NCBI RefSeq assembly: GCF_039544165.1
Contig: NZ_BAABLD010000005.1
Span: 62,001 to 126,000, forward strand
Length of the DNA stretch: 64,000 bases
Reading direction: 5' to 3'
Source: Viridibacterium curvum
Lineage (GTDB): Bacteria; Pseudomonadota; Gammaproteobacteria; Burkholderiales; Rhodocyclaceae
The notes beneath the pieces were generated by a model. The model was not told the DNA's origin. It did not search any database and was given only the letters and a program-made list of their open reading frames with translations. Of this stretch, positions 45,853 to 54,259 are shown piece by piece (position 1 is the first letter of the stretch; each line of letters starts with the position of its first letter). Position numbers and translations under genes: made by a program.

Positions 45853-47312
45853 TGTCGGCGATCCTGCGCCGCGAGGAAGTCCGGTTGATGGAGTTGCGCC
45901 ATGCAGGCTTGCCGTTGATGGAGCGTGCGGGGCAAGCGGCTGCGGGCTGTGCAGCCCGGATGCTCGCAGCGCGCCAAGGCTGCGTACTGGTCCTGGCGGG
46001 GCCTGGCAACAACGGCGGTGATGGTTTCGTGCTGGCCCGTGTGCTGCGCGAGCAGGGGCATGAAGTCATCGTTGCCTGCCTGGCCGAAGGGGCGCAGATG
46101 CCGCCCGATGCGCGTCAGGCACGTGCAGCCTGGCAGGCTGCCGGCGGGCAGGTGGTCAGCGAGTTCGTGGGCTCCAACTGGGCGCTGATCGTCGATGCCA
46201 TCTTCGGCATCGGCCTCAAGCGTCCGCCGGAAGGCCGCTACGCCGACTGGATTGCTCGCCTGTCGCAGATGTCGGCGCCGGTGCTGTCGCTGGATGTGCC
46301 ATCCGGGCTGGATGCGGATACCGGACGTGTGCTGGGGGCTGCAGTACGCGCTTCCCATACCGCGACTTTCATTGCCATGAAGGCAGGGCTGCTCACACTG
46401 AATGGCCCGGATCACTGCGGCGAGCTGAGTTTGCACTCCCTCGACCTGCCGGCAGAAGCGGCGCCGGGACGGGTGCTGGGACGAGAGTTTTTCGCGGCTG
46501 CGCTGCTGCCGCGCGCCGCCAATGTACACAAGGGCTTGTTCGGACAGGCTGGGGTCATCGGTGGTGCGACGGGCATGGTGGGGGCCGCACTGTTGACGGC
46601 ACGTGCGGCATTGATGGCCGGTGCGGGGCGTGTGTACGGTGGCGTGCTCGACGCCGGTGGGCCCGTCGTCGATTTCATGCAGCCAGAGATCATGCTGAGA
46701 GCGGCAACGGATCTGCATTTGCTCTGCAGCGCGCTGGCTGTTGGCCCAGGTATGGGGCTGTCGGAAATCGCAGCGCAGCAGCTGCGTCGTGCCGTGGCCT
46801 TCTCCGGCCCGCTGTTGCTGGATGCCGATGCGCTGACGTTGCTGGGTCAATCTCCACAGCTGCAATCTGCTTTGGCGCGACGTGATGTGCCGGCCATTCT
46901 CACGCCGCACCCCGCCGAAGCTGCGAGGCTTATGCAGTGTGCGACGAGCGACGTGCAGAACGACCGCGTAAGCATGGCACTGGAGATGGCGCGTCGCTAC
47001 CAGTCGCATGTCGTCCTGAAAGGGGCGGGCAGTGTGGTTGCCTTGCGCGATGGTCGCTGGCTGATCAACACCACCGGCAACGCGGGTCTGGCAACGGCAG
47101 GCAGTGGCGACGTACTCAGCGGTCTGGTGCTCGGGCTGCTCGCACAAGGCTGGGAGCCAGCATTGGCACTGGCGGCCGGGGTCCATTTGCATGGTGCAGC
47201 AGCAGACTGGTTGTCTGGTCAGGGGGTCGGACCTGTAGGACTGACGGCCAGCGAGATCGCACCGGCTGCGCGTCGTCTACTCAATATGTGGCTGGTGCAG
47301 GGCGAAGGGTGA
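45852..47312 (+). CDS. nnr: bifunctional NAD(P)H-hydrate epimerase/ADP-dependent dehydratase
   Basis: The 486-residue enzyme repairs hydrated NAD(P)H. The N-terminal YjeF/NnrE epimerase domain has LAGPGNNGGDGFV and LDVPSGLDADTG. The C-terminal NnrD dehydratase domain has GQAGVIGGATG, LTPHPAEAARL, VVLKGAGSVVA and TAGSGDVLSGLVLG. It begins at ATG 45852, sharing one base with the protease stop, and ampD starts three bases after its end. Confidence 0.95.
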   Translation: MSAILRREEVRLMELRHAGLPLMERAGQAAAGCAARMLAARQGCVLVLAGPGNNGGDGFVLARVLREQGHEVIVACLAEGAQMPPDARQARAAWQAAGGQVVSEFVGSNWALIVDAIFGIGLKRPPEGRYADWIARLSQMSAPVLSLDVPSGLDADTGRVLGAAVRASHTATFIAMKAGLLTLNGPDHCGELSLHSLDLPAEAAPGRVLGREFFAAALLPRAANVHKGLFGQAGVIGGATGMVGAALLTARAALMAGAGRVYGGVLDAGGPVVDFMQPEIMLRAATDLHLLCSALAVGPGMGLSEIAAQQLRRAVAFSGPLLLDADALTLLGQSPQLQSALARRDVPAILTPHPAEAARLMQCATSDVQNDRVSMALEMARRYQSHVVLKGAGSVVALRDGRWLINTTGNAGLATAGSGDVLSGLVLGLLAQGWEPALALAAGVHLHGAAADWLSGQGVGPVGLTASEIAPAARRLLNMWLVQGEG

Positions 47313-47314
47313 GG

Positions 47315-47881
47315 ATGAGTCGGCAAATGAATGATCCGGGGCATGCATTGCGCGACGATGGCTGGATTGCCGGTGCCCGTGCTGTGCCGTCACCCAATCA
47401 GGACGAGCGCCCCGAGGGTTGCACAGTCGACCTCATCGTCGTGCACGCCATCAGTCTGCCGCCCGACATGTTTGGCGGGCTCGGCGTCGAGCAGCTCTTC
47501 ACGAATACGCTCGATCCCGCCGAACATCCATACTACGCAGGCATCCATCAGCTGCGCGTGTCGGCGCACTTCTTCATCCGTCGTGATGGTTCGCTGATGC
47601 AGTTTGTCCCGGTCGGACGCCGTGCCTGGCATGCCGGGGTCTCCAGCTGGCGTGGTCGCGAGCGCTGCAATGATTTCTCCATCGGCATCGAGCTGGAGGG
47701 GTGCGACACCCTGGCGTTCCGCGTCCAGCAGTACGAAGCGCTGGCACAACTCATCCGCGCACTGCGGCAACACTTCCCGGCGGCCGACGTCTGTGGTCAC
47801 AGCGACATCGCGCCGGGGCGCAAGACCGATCCCGGCCCCTGTTTCGACTGGCCGCGCCTGACCGCCTTGCTGGCTGTCTGA
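47315..47881 (+). CDS. ampD: 1,6-anhydro-N-acetylmuramyl-L-alanine amidase AmpD
   Basis: The 188-residue cytoplasmic zinc amidase recycles cell-wall muropeptides. Zinc ligands are in LIVVHAISLP and GHSDIAPGRKTDPGP, and WHAGVSSWRGRERCNDFSIGIELEG is the AmpD central motif. Starts at 47315 or 47327 are both possible, and the first is favoured by its closeness to the nnr stop. No ampG or ampR gene is nearby. Confidence 0.95.
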   Translation: MSRQMNDPGHALRDDGWIAGARAVPSPNQDERPEGCTVDLIVVHAISLPPDMFGGLGVEQLFTNTLDPAEHPYYAGIHQLRVSAHFFIRRDGSLMQFVPVGRRAWHAGVSSWRGRERCNDFSIGIELEGCDTLAFRVQQYEALAQLIRALRQHFPAADVCGHSDIAPGRKTDPGPCFDWPRLTALLAV

Positions 47882-48052
47882 GCCTTCTGCGCGTCGCAGA
47901 TCAGCGGCGCTACATCATCTCTTGTACGTATTGACGAGCACGCAATCCGGCGCTCGTCCGCGCCAATACTGGGGCTCTCGTCCCGTTGACAATTGCGCCG
48001 GGATGCTGACGCGTTGCACAAGCAAAATCCTGCTTGTCAGTCGAAGGGTGCC

Positions 48053-48068
48053 CCACTAGAATTAGTTG
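48053..48068 (+). promoter_or_regulatory. NrdR box 1
   Basis: CCACTAGAATTAGTTG keeps the CTA...TAG arms of the NrdR consensus acaCwATATaTwGTgt, with mismatches in the centre. It is exactly 31 bp upstream of box 2, three helical turns, the spacing NrdR needs for cooperative binding. Confidence 0.6.
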
Positions 48069-48083
48069 CACGCAGTCACCGGA

Positions 48084-48099
48084 CTACTACATATAGTAG
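48084..48099 (+). promoter_or_regulatory. NrdR box 2, overlapping the nrdA promoter
   Basis: CTACTACATATAGTAG is a 16-bp near-palindrome (14 of 16 self-complementary) and matches the core of the NrdR consensus in all but one position. It overlaps the putative -10, so binding of the ATP/dATP-sensing repressor NrdR would block nrdA transcription. Confidence 0.72.
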
Positions 48100-48182
48100 T
48101 TCGCAACATCATCAGCCTCGGGGAGTAAACGGTCGCGAAAGGCCGCCCGTGACCCGAAGGCCTAACAGCAAGGAGAGAGTTC

Positions 48183-51065
48183 ATGCAGCTTGCGACCGAA
48201 ACCCCGCAGCCCACGTTTGTTGCCGCCGGCAACGTAGTCCCGACGAATACTGGGGTGGTGGAGTTTGCCGACTACAAGATCATCCGTCGCAATGGCGCCG
48301 TGGTGCATTTCGAGCCGGCCAAGATCGCAGTGGCGATGACCAAGGCTTTCCTCGCAGTCGAAGGTTCGCATGGTGCGGTGTCGGCACGTGTCCGCGACGT
48401 GGTGGCCCAGCTCACCGACAATGTCGTGCGCGCCCTCATCCGTCGTCAGCCCAACGGCGGCACCTTCCATATTGAAGACATCCAGGATCAGGTCGAACTC
48501 GCCCTCATGCGTTCCGGCGAACACGACGTCGCACGTGCCTACGTGTTGTACCGCGAAAAGCGTGCAGCCGAGCGCGCTGCCGCAGCTGTCGAGCAAGCGC
48601 CTGCCGAACCGCTGTTGCATGTGGTTGAGAACGGCGTGCGTCGTCCGCTCGACCTGAAGGCCCTGCATCGCCTCGTCGAGTCCGCTTGCGTGGGTCTGGG
48701 TGATCACGTCAGCCCCGATGGCATCATCGACGCTGCGCTGCGCAACATCTACGACGGCGTGCCGGGCGAAGAAGTGCGCAAGGCTCTGATCCTGTCAGCT
48801 CGTACCCAGATCGAAAAGGATCCGGACTACAACTACGTCACTGCCCGTCTGCAGCTGCACGAGATCCGTCTCGAAGTGCTGGGCGAAGAAGTCGGTCAGG
48901 CCGAGATGCTGACCCGCTATGCCGAGTACTTCCCGCAGTACATCAAGAAGGGCATCGACGCCGAGCTGCTCGACCCCCGTCTGGCCGACTACGACCTTGA
49001 GCGCCTCGGTGCCGCACTGGACTCCTCGCGCGACCTGCAATTCGGCTATCTCGGCCTGCAGACGCTTTACGACCGCTATTTCCTCCATATTGAAGATCGC
49101 CGCATCGAACTGCCGCAGGTCTTCTTCATGCGCGTCGCCATGGGCCTCGCACTCGGCGAGATCGACCGCGAAGCCCGCGCCATCGAGTTCTACAACGTGC
49201 TCTCGAAGTTCGACTTCATGAGCTCGACGCCGACCCTGTTCAACGCCGGCACGCTGCACTCGCAACTCTCGTCCTGCTACCTGACCACGGTGGATGACAG
49301 CCTTGACGACATCTACGGCGCGATCAAGGAAAACGCCATGCTCCAGAAGTTTGCCGGCGGCCTCGGCAACGACTGGACCCCGGTGCGCGCGCTCGGCGCC
49401 CGCATCAAGGGCACCAACGGCAAGAGCCAGGGCGTGATCCCCTTCCTCAAGGTGGTCAACGACACGGCCGTTGCGGTGAACCAGGGCGGCAAGCGCAAGG
49501 GCGCCGTCTGCGCCTACCTTGAAACCTGGCATCTCGACATTGAGGAGTTCCTCGACCTGCGCAAGAACACCGGTGACGAGCGCCGCCGCACGCACGACAT
49601 GAACACCGCGAACTGGATTCCCGACCTGTTCATGAAGCGCGTGATGGACGCCGGCGAGTGGACCCTGTTCTCGCCCTCCGACGTGCCCGACCTGCACGAC
49701 AAGTTCGGCAAGGCCTTCGAGCAGGCCTACGTGGCTTACGAGCGCAAGGCTGACGCGGGTGAGATCAAGCTGTTCCGCCGCATGCCGGCCCTGCAACTGT
49801 GGCGCAAGATGCTGTCGATGCTGTTCGAAACGGGTCACCCCTGGATCACCTTCAAGGATCCCTGCAACGTCCGTTCGCCCCAGCAACACGTTGGCGTGGT
49901 GCACAGCTCCAACCTCTGCACCGAGATCACGCTCAATACGTCCGACTCCGAAATCGCCGTCTGCAACCTCGGCTCGGTGAACCTGCTGGCGCACCTTAAG
50001 GATGACGGTCAGGGCGGCAAGGTCCTTGACCACGACAAGCTGCGTCGCACCATCCGTGTCGGCATGCGCATGCTCGACAACGTGGTCGACATCAACTACT
50101 ACGCCGTCAACAAGGCACGCAACTCCAACGTCAAGCACCGTCCGGTCGGCATGGGCATCATGGGCTTCCAGGACTGCCTGCACGCCCAGCGCATCCCCTA
50201 CGCTTCGCAAGAGGCCATCGAGTTCGCTGACCGTTCGATGGAGGCTGTCTGCTACTACGCCTACTGGGCCTCGACCGATCTGGCCGAAGAGCGCGGCCGT
50301 TACACCTCGTTCAAGGGCTCGCTGTGGGATCGCGGCATCCTCCCGCTCGACACCCTGGCGATGCTGGAGCAGGAGCGTGGCGGTTACGTCGAAGTCGACC
50401 GCTCTTCGACGCTGGACTGGGAGGCGCTGCGTACCCGCATCGGCAAGGTCGGCATGCGTAACTCTAACTGCGTTGCCATCGCCCCGACGGCTACCATCTC
50501 CAACATCGTTGGCGTGGATGCCTGCATCGAACCCACCTTCCAGAACCTCTACGTGAAGTCCAACCTCTCCGGCGAATTCACCATCGCCAACGAGAGCCTG
50601 GTGCGCGACCTCAAGAAACTGGGTCTGTGGGACGAAGTCATGGTTGCTGACCTCAAGTACTTTGACGGTTCGCTGGCCAAGATCGACCGCATCCCCGAAG
50701 AGCTGCGCCGTCTGTACTCGACCGCCTTCGAAGTCGAGCCGAAGTGGATCGTCGAAGCCGCTGCACGCCGCTCCAAGTGGATCGACCAAGCGCAGTCGCT
50801 GAACATCTACATGGCCGGCGCTTCGGGTCGCAAGCTCGACGACACCTACAAGCTCGCCTGGCTGCGGGGTCTCAAGACCACGTACTACCTGCGCGCCATG
50901 GGGGCTACGTCGGCCGAGAAGTCGACTGGGCGTGGCGGCGAACTGAATGCCGTGCCGGTCAGCGGTGGCGTGGCTGCGGCTAGCTCAGCGGGTGCCGGTG
51001 ACGGCGCATCCGAAGCCGCGAAGTTCTGCTCGATCGACAACCCCGAGTGCGAGGCTTGCCAGTAA
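48183..51065 (+). CDS. nrdA: class Ia ribonucleotide reductase, large subunit
   Basis: The 960-residue enzyme reduces ribonucleoside diphosphates. It has two N-terminal ATP-cone regions (KIIRRNGAVVHFEPAKI near 33 and VVENGVRRPLDLKALHRLVES near 145), the active-site cysteines in LSSCYLTT and NLCTE / CNLGSVN, and the redox-relay cysteines in ECEACQ at the very C-terminus. The second ATP cone is more degenerate. The protein is about 200 residues longer than E. coli NrdA because of the extra N-terminal region. Confidence 0.97.
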   Translation: MQLATETPQPTFVAAGNVVPTNTGVVEFADYKIIRRNGAVVHFEPAKIAVAMTKAFLAVEGSHGAVSARVRDVVAQLTDNVVRALIRRQPNGGTFHIEDIQDQVELALMRSGEHDVARAYVLYREKRAAERAAAAVEQAPAEPLLHVVENGVRRPLDLKALHRLVESACVGLGDHVSPDGIIDAALRNIYDGVPGEEVRKALILSARTQIEKDPDYNYVTARLQLHEIRLEVLGEEVGQAEMLTRYAEYFPQYIKKGIDAELLDPRLADYDLERLGAALDSSRDLQFGYLGLQTLYDRYFLHIEDRRIELPQVFFMRVAMGLALGEIDREARAIEFYNVLSKFDFMSSTPTLFNAGTLHSQLSSCYLTTVDDSLDDIYGAIKENAMLQKFAGGLGNDWTPVRALGARIKGTNGKSQGVIPFLKVVNDTAVAVNQGGKRKGAVCAYLETWHLDIEEFLDLRKNTGDERRRTHDMNTANWIPDLFMKRVMDAGEWTLFSPSDVPDLHDKFGKAFEQAYVAYERKADAGEIKLFRRMPALQLWRKMLSMLFETGHPWITFKDPCNVRSPQQHVGVVHSSNLCTEITLNTSDSEIAVCNLGSVNLLAHLKDDGQGGKVLDHDKLRRTIRVGMRMLDNVVDINYYAVNKARNSNVKHRPVGMGIMGFQDCLHAQRIPYASQEAIEFADRSMEAVCYYAYWASTDLAEERGRYTSFKGSLWDRGILPLDTLAMLEQERGGYVEVDRSSTLDWEALRTRIGKVGMRNSNCVAIAPTATISNIVGVDACIEPTFQNLYVKSNLSGEFTIANESLVRDLKKLGLWDEVMVADLKYFDGSLAKIDRIPEELRRLYSTAFEVEPKWIVEAAARRSKWIDQAQSLNIYMAGASGRKLDDTYKLAWLRGLKTTYYLRAMGATSAEKSTGRGGELNAVPVSGGVAAASSAGAGDGASEAAKFCSIDNPECEACQ

Positions 51066-51549
51066 GTTAGTGTCGCCGGCGTGATGCGGCGTGTCCGCAT
51101 CACCTGGTGCGCCGCGCAAGCAGGGCATTGTCGGCTGAGTCGACGATGCTGTGATGGCAGCGCATCGATGAGCGAAGTGATGTGACTGACCCGAAAACTC
51201 ATCGCGTCAGTGGGGCTGAAAAGTGACGATTTTCGTCACAGTGTAGTGATGGAAGTCTCTCGATGAAGCGTGCTGTGTGCGTTTTGCGAGAGAGCAAGAT
51301 GCGCACGTGACTCACGATCGCGCGTCGAGAGTGTTGGGATTGTGCAAACGTGCCTCGAAGTGTGTGATGGCGCGCTGCTGAAAAGCGGTGATTCTCGCAA
51401 AGCCTTGTTTCATGCGGGTTTGCGGCGAGCTGGGGTGTATGACAAATGCGTTGATGGGCCGGAGAGCCGCGCCAGCGCTAGCGTTGCGACCTTCGCTTGA
51501 TGAAGAAAATGTTTGCATTCGAAAGCAAAATCATCTAAAGGATAATGGC
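51066..51549. other. nrdA-nrdB intergenic region, 484 bases
   Basis: Two perfect hairpins lie here: GTGATGCGG / CCGCATCAC at 51081-51103 (just after nrdA, no T-tract) and GTGACGA / TCGTCAC at 51223-51239. A 12-codon reading frame, MKKMFAFESKII, runs from 51500 to 51538 and ends 11 bases before nrdB, without its own Shine-Dalgarno sequence. No NrdR box pair was found here. Apart from these I see no gene. Confidence 0.5.
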
Positions 51550-52704
51550 ATGCTGAACTTTGAAAACGACATCGACGTTGCGAGCTCCGACTCGCTGCAG
51601 GTTGGACTGCAGACACTGTCTTCCCAACCGCAGGCAGCCCATTCCCGTTCGGGTCAGGTTGCGGCGCCGGCAGCGGATGAAGAGTTCCGTCGCGTGAATG
51701 TCTCTGACAAGCGCATCATCAACGGCGCGACCGACGTCAATCAGCTGGTGCCGTTCAAGTACAAGTGGGCATGGGAGAAGTACCTCTCCACCTGCGCCAA
51801 CCACTGGATGCCGCAAGAGATCAACATGTCTCGCGACATCGCGCTCTGGAAGGATCCCAACGGCCTGACCGAAGACGAGCGCCGCATCGTCAAGCGCAAC
51901 CTTGGCTTCTTCGTCACGGCGGACTCGCTGGCTGCCAACAACATCGTGCTGGGTACCTATCGCCACATCACGGCACCCGAGTGTCGCCAGTTCCTGCTGC
52001 GCCAGGCTTTTGAAGAAGCGATCCACACCCACGCTTACCAGTACATCGTCGAGTCGCTCGGGCTGGATGAAGGCGAGATCTTCAATGCCTATCATGAGGT
52101 CTCCAGCATTCGCGCCAAGGATGAGTTCCTTATCCCCTTCATCGATGTCCTGACCGACCCAAACTTCAAGACCGGCACGCCGGAGGCTGACCAGCAGCTC
52201 CTGCGCTCCCTGATCGTCTTCGCCTGCATCATGGAAGGCATCTTCTTCTACGTTGGCTTTGCGCAGATCCTCGCGCTCGGGCGCCAGAACAAGATGACGG
52301 GAGCGGCAGAGCAGTACCAGTACATCCTGCGCGACGAGTCAATGCACTGCAATTTCGGCATCGACCTCATCAACACCATCAAGCTCGAGAACCCGCATCT
52401 CTGGACGCCTGAGTTCCGTCAGGAAATCCGTGGCCTCATCCAGCAGGGCGTCGAGCTCGAATATCGCTATGCCGAAGACACCATGCCGCGCGGCGTGCTC
52501 GGTCTTAACGCATCGATGTTCAAGGAATACCTGCGTTTCATTGCCAACCGCCGCTGCCAGCAGATCGGCATCGACGCCATCTACCCGGGGGCCGAGAACC
52601 CCTTCCCGTGGATGAGCGAGATGCTCGACCTGAAGAAGGAGCGCAACTTCTTCGAGACCCGTGTGATCGAGTATCAAACGGGTGGGACACTGAGTTGGGA
52701 TTGA
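51550..52704 (+). CDS. nrdB: class Ia ribonucleotide reductase, small subunit
   Basis: The 384-residue protein houses the diiron-tyrosyl radical cofactor. Ligand regions are visible: RDIALWKDP, RQAFEEAIHTHAYQYIVESL (with the radical tyrosine after THA), CIMEGIFFY and ILRDESMHCNFG. ATG 51550 is preceded by AAAGGA at 51537-51542. A longer in-frame extension upstream to 51388 is not conserved. It is the partner of NrdA and ends before a strong terminator. Confidence 0.97.
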   Translation: MLNFENDIDVASSDSLQVGLQTLSSQPQAAHSRSGQVAAPAADEEFRRVNVSDKRIINGATDVNQLVPFKYKWAWEKYLSTCANHWMPQEINMSRDIALWKDPNGLTEDERRIVKRNLGFFVTADSLAANNIVLGTYRHITAPECRQFLLRQAFEEAIHTHAYQYIVESLGLDEGEIFNAYHEVSSIRAKDEFLIPFIDVLTDPNFKTGTPEADQQLLRSLIVFACIMEGIFFYVGFAQILALGRQNKMTGAAEQYQYILRDESMHCNFGIDLINTIKLENPHLWTPEFRQEIRGLIQQGVELEYRYAEDTMPRGVLGLNASMFKEYLRFIANRRCQQIGIDAIYPGAENPFPWMSEMLDLKKERNFFETRVIEYQTGGTLSWD

Positions 52705-52731
52705 TTACTTTCCAGATCACTTCGCATTGTC

Positions 52732-52779
52732 GGCACAGCCAGCCCCTTATGAGCAGGGCTGGTTGTGCCGTTTGTTTTT
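52732..52779 (+). terminator. intrinsic terminator of nrdB
   Basis: GGCACAGCCAGCCC (52732-52745) pairs with GGGCTGGTTGTGCC (52756-52769) over 14 positions with one mismatch and a ten-base loop, followed by TTTGTTTTT. Confidence 0.92.
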
Positions 52780-52897
52780 GGCTGAAAGGTTTTTCCAGCG
52801 CCGTGCGGTAGCACGGCAACGCACTTCCAGCTCGCCAGGCTGGCAGTGCAGTCCTTGTGTTGGGTGACAACCCGGCGACTAGCAAAGGAGGTGTGTT

Positions 52898-53800
52898 ATG
52901 GCAACGAAGTCGACTAGCAAGCCCGCAGCAAAGAAGGCCGCTCCCAAGGCAGCCAAGCCCGCAGCCAAGAAGGCCGCTCCCAAGGCAAAGGCCGCAGCAA
53001 AGCCGGCAGTAAAGAAGGCAGCCGCCAAGCCCGCCGCCAAGAAGGTAGTGGCCAAGAAGCCTGCGGCCAAGAAGCCCGCAGTCAAGAAGGCCGCTCCCAA
53101 GGCAGCCGCCAAGCCTGCAGTGAAGAAGGCCGTGGCCAAGAAGCCCGCAGTCAAGAAGGCAGCCGCCAAGCCGGTCGCCAAGAAGGCTGCAGCGAAGCCC
53201 GCAGTGAAGAAGGTCGCAGCCAAGAAGCCGGTTGCCAAGAAGGCAGCAGCCAAGCCCGCAGTGAAGAAGGCTGTCGCCAAGAAGCCCGCAGCCAAGAAGG
53301 CAGTGGCGAAGAAGCCGGTTGCCAAGAAGGCTGCCGTTGCGAAGAAGCCGGCTGCTAAAAAGCCGGCTGCTAAAAAGCCTGCGGCCAAGAAGCCGGCTGC
53401 TAAAAAGCCCGCTGCCAAGGCTGCCGCTGCGAAGAAGCCTGCTGCTGCGAAGAAGCCTGCTGCGAAGAAGGCTGCTCCCAAGGCTAAACCTGCTGAAGAG
53501 AAGCCTGCTGCTGCGAAACCTGCCGCACCAGCATCGCCAGCAAAGCCTGCTGCTCCGGCAGCAAAGAAGGCTGCTCCAAAGAAGAAGCCCGCGGCAAAGA
53601 AGCCCGCAGCACCGAAGGCTGAGGCAGCTCCTGCTGCTGCCGCCGCGCCTGCTGCTCCGGCTGCACCTGCCGCTGCAGCGCCGGCCGCACCCGCGGCCGA
53701 AGCAAAGCCGACTCCTTCTACGGCTGCAACGCCTGGCCTCAAGTCGTCGCTCAATCCGACGGCCGCCTGGCCTTTCCCCTCGGGTTCACGTCCGTCCTGA
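52898..53800 (+). CDS. histone H1-like lysine/alanine-rich DNA-binding protein
   Basis: The 300-residue protein is almost wholly built from AAKKPA/AVKKAA-type repeats to about residue 250, then a Pro/Ala-rich stretch and the tail LNPTAAWPFPSGSRPS, which is conserved in betaproteobacterial members. It should coat DNA through its many lysines and may also act on RNA. The ribosome-binding site AAAGGAGGTG (52884-52893) is a full-length anti-Shine-Dalgarno match, implying high expression. Exact 15-base repeats (AAGCCGGCTGCTAAA at 53345, 53360 and 53390) could change length in frame by slippage. It is related to HctB/AlgP-type proteins. Confidence 0.9.
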   Translation: MATKSTSKPAAKKAAPKAAKPAAKKAAPKAKAAAKPAVKKAAAKPAAKKVVAKKPAAKKPAVKKAAPKAAAKPAVKKAVAKKPAVKKAAAKPVAKKAAAKPAVKKVAAKKPVAKKAAAKPAVKKAVAKKPAAKKAVAKKPVAKKAAVAKKPAAKKPAAKKPAAKKPAAKKPAAKAAAAKKPAAAKKPAAKKAAPKAKPAEEKPAAAKPAAPASPAKPAAPAAKKAAPKKKPAAKKPAAPKAEAAPAAAAAPAAPAAPAAAAPAAPAAEAKPTPSTAATPGLKSSLNPTAAWPFPSGSRPS

Positions 53801-53817
53801 ACGGATAGAGTCCGATG

Positions 53818-53849
53818 AACAAGGGGCGCGAAAGCGCCCCTTGTTTTTT
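53818..53849 (+). terminator. intrinsic terminator of the histone-like gene
   Basis: AACAAGGGGCGC pairs with GCGCCCCTTGTT around a GAAA tetraloop and is followed by TTTTG. It begins 17 bases after the stop codon. Confidence 0.93.
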
Positions 53850-53937
53850 GTGTCATGGATTTTGTCGGATCATTTCACCCGCATGGCATGGGCATGACAA
53901 ATGCAAACGCCCAGTGTTCATGCGGTTCTGGCGCGTA

Positions 53938-53966
53938 TTGACATTGTTCAATCAAATCAATAAAAT
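53938..53966 (+). promoter_or_regulatory. near-consensus sigma-70 promoter
   Basis: TTGACA (53938-53943), a 17-base spacer, and TAAAAT (53961-53966) give one of the best sigma-70 matches in the window. It is framed by the inverted repeat GCGTATT (53933-53939) / AATACGC (53964-53970). Transcription would start near 53973, about 287 bases before the transglycosylase ATG. Confidence 0.82.
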
Positions 53967-54259
53967 ACGCCCATCTTCAATTCGCTCAAGCGATATCAAA
54001 TCATCCCAAAAAGCTGAGCAGGCCGGGCTTCGGAGCAAGCCTGAAACCAAAGTTCTGTGGCTGGATCCCCACTGCGGAACACCAATATTCCTGTTCAGTT
54101 GCCGTGACCGACGCCCTGTGCGTCCGGTCTGCTTGATATAACAATTGGCGCCTGTGTGTTGCCGGGTCAGCCAGAGGAAATCACCACATCACGGCTTGTC
54201 TGCGTCGCAGTCAGGAGCTTGCGTGTGCGTCGTGTCTGGTGGTTCCGGGAGAAGAAAGT
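53967..54259 (+). other. long leader or small RNA region upstream of the lytic transglycosylase
   Basis: About 290 bases follow the strong promoter without a supported coding region. A bulged hairpin (54106-54114 with 54120-54129, GACCGACGC / GCGTCCGGTC) is present but lacks a T-tract. The stretch could be a 5' leader of the transglycosylase mRNA or hold an unterminated small RNA. I cannot match it to a known RNA family. Confidence 0.4.

Larger units (their letters stand above)
47882..48182. other. nrdA upstream region
   Basis: The 301 bases between ampD and nrdA carry a small hairpin (GACGAGC 47933-47939 with GCTCGTC 47952-47958, no T-tract), a pair of NrdR boxes (48053-48099) and a promoter that overlaps them. 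The candidate pair is TTGCAC (48066-48071) and TACATA (48088-48093), spaced 16. AAGGAGAG precedes the nrdA ATG. Confidence 0.6.

Noticed and set aside
48795..50789. 664-codon minus-strand frame inside nrdA
   Set aside because: Antisense to a universally conserved enzyme, with no motif or ribosome-binding site.
52898..53600. CRISPR-like repeat array
   Set aside because: The repeats are codon-phased parts of a lysine/alanine-rich protein with no spacer structure.
52879..53856. 325-codon minus-strand frame of Ala/Phe/Gly repeats opposite the histone-like gene
   Set aside because: It is the complement of AAG/GCC repeats. The plus strand has an optimal ribosome-binding site, a conserved tail and its own terminator.
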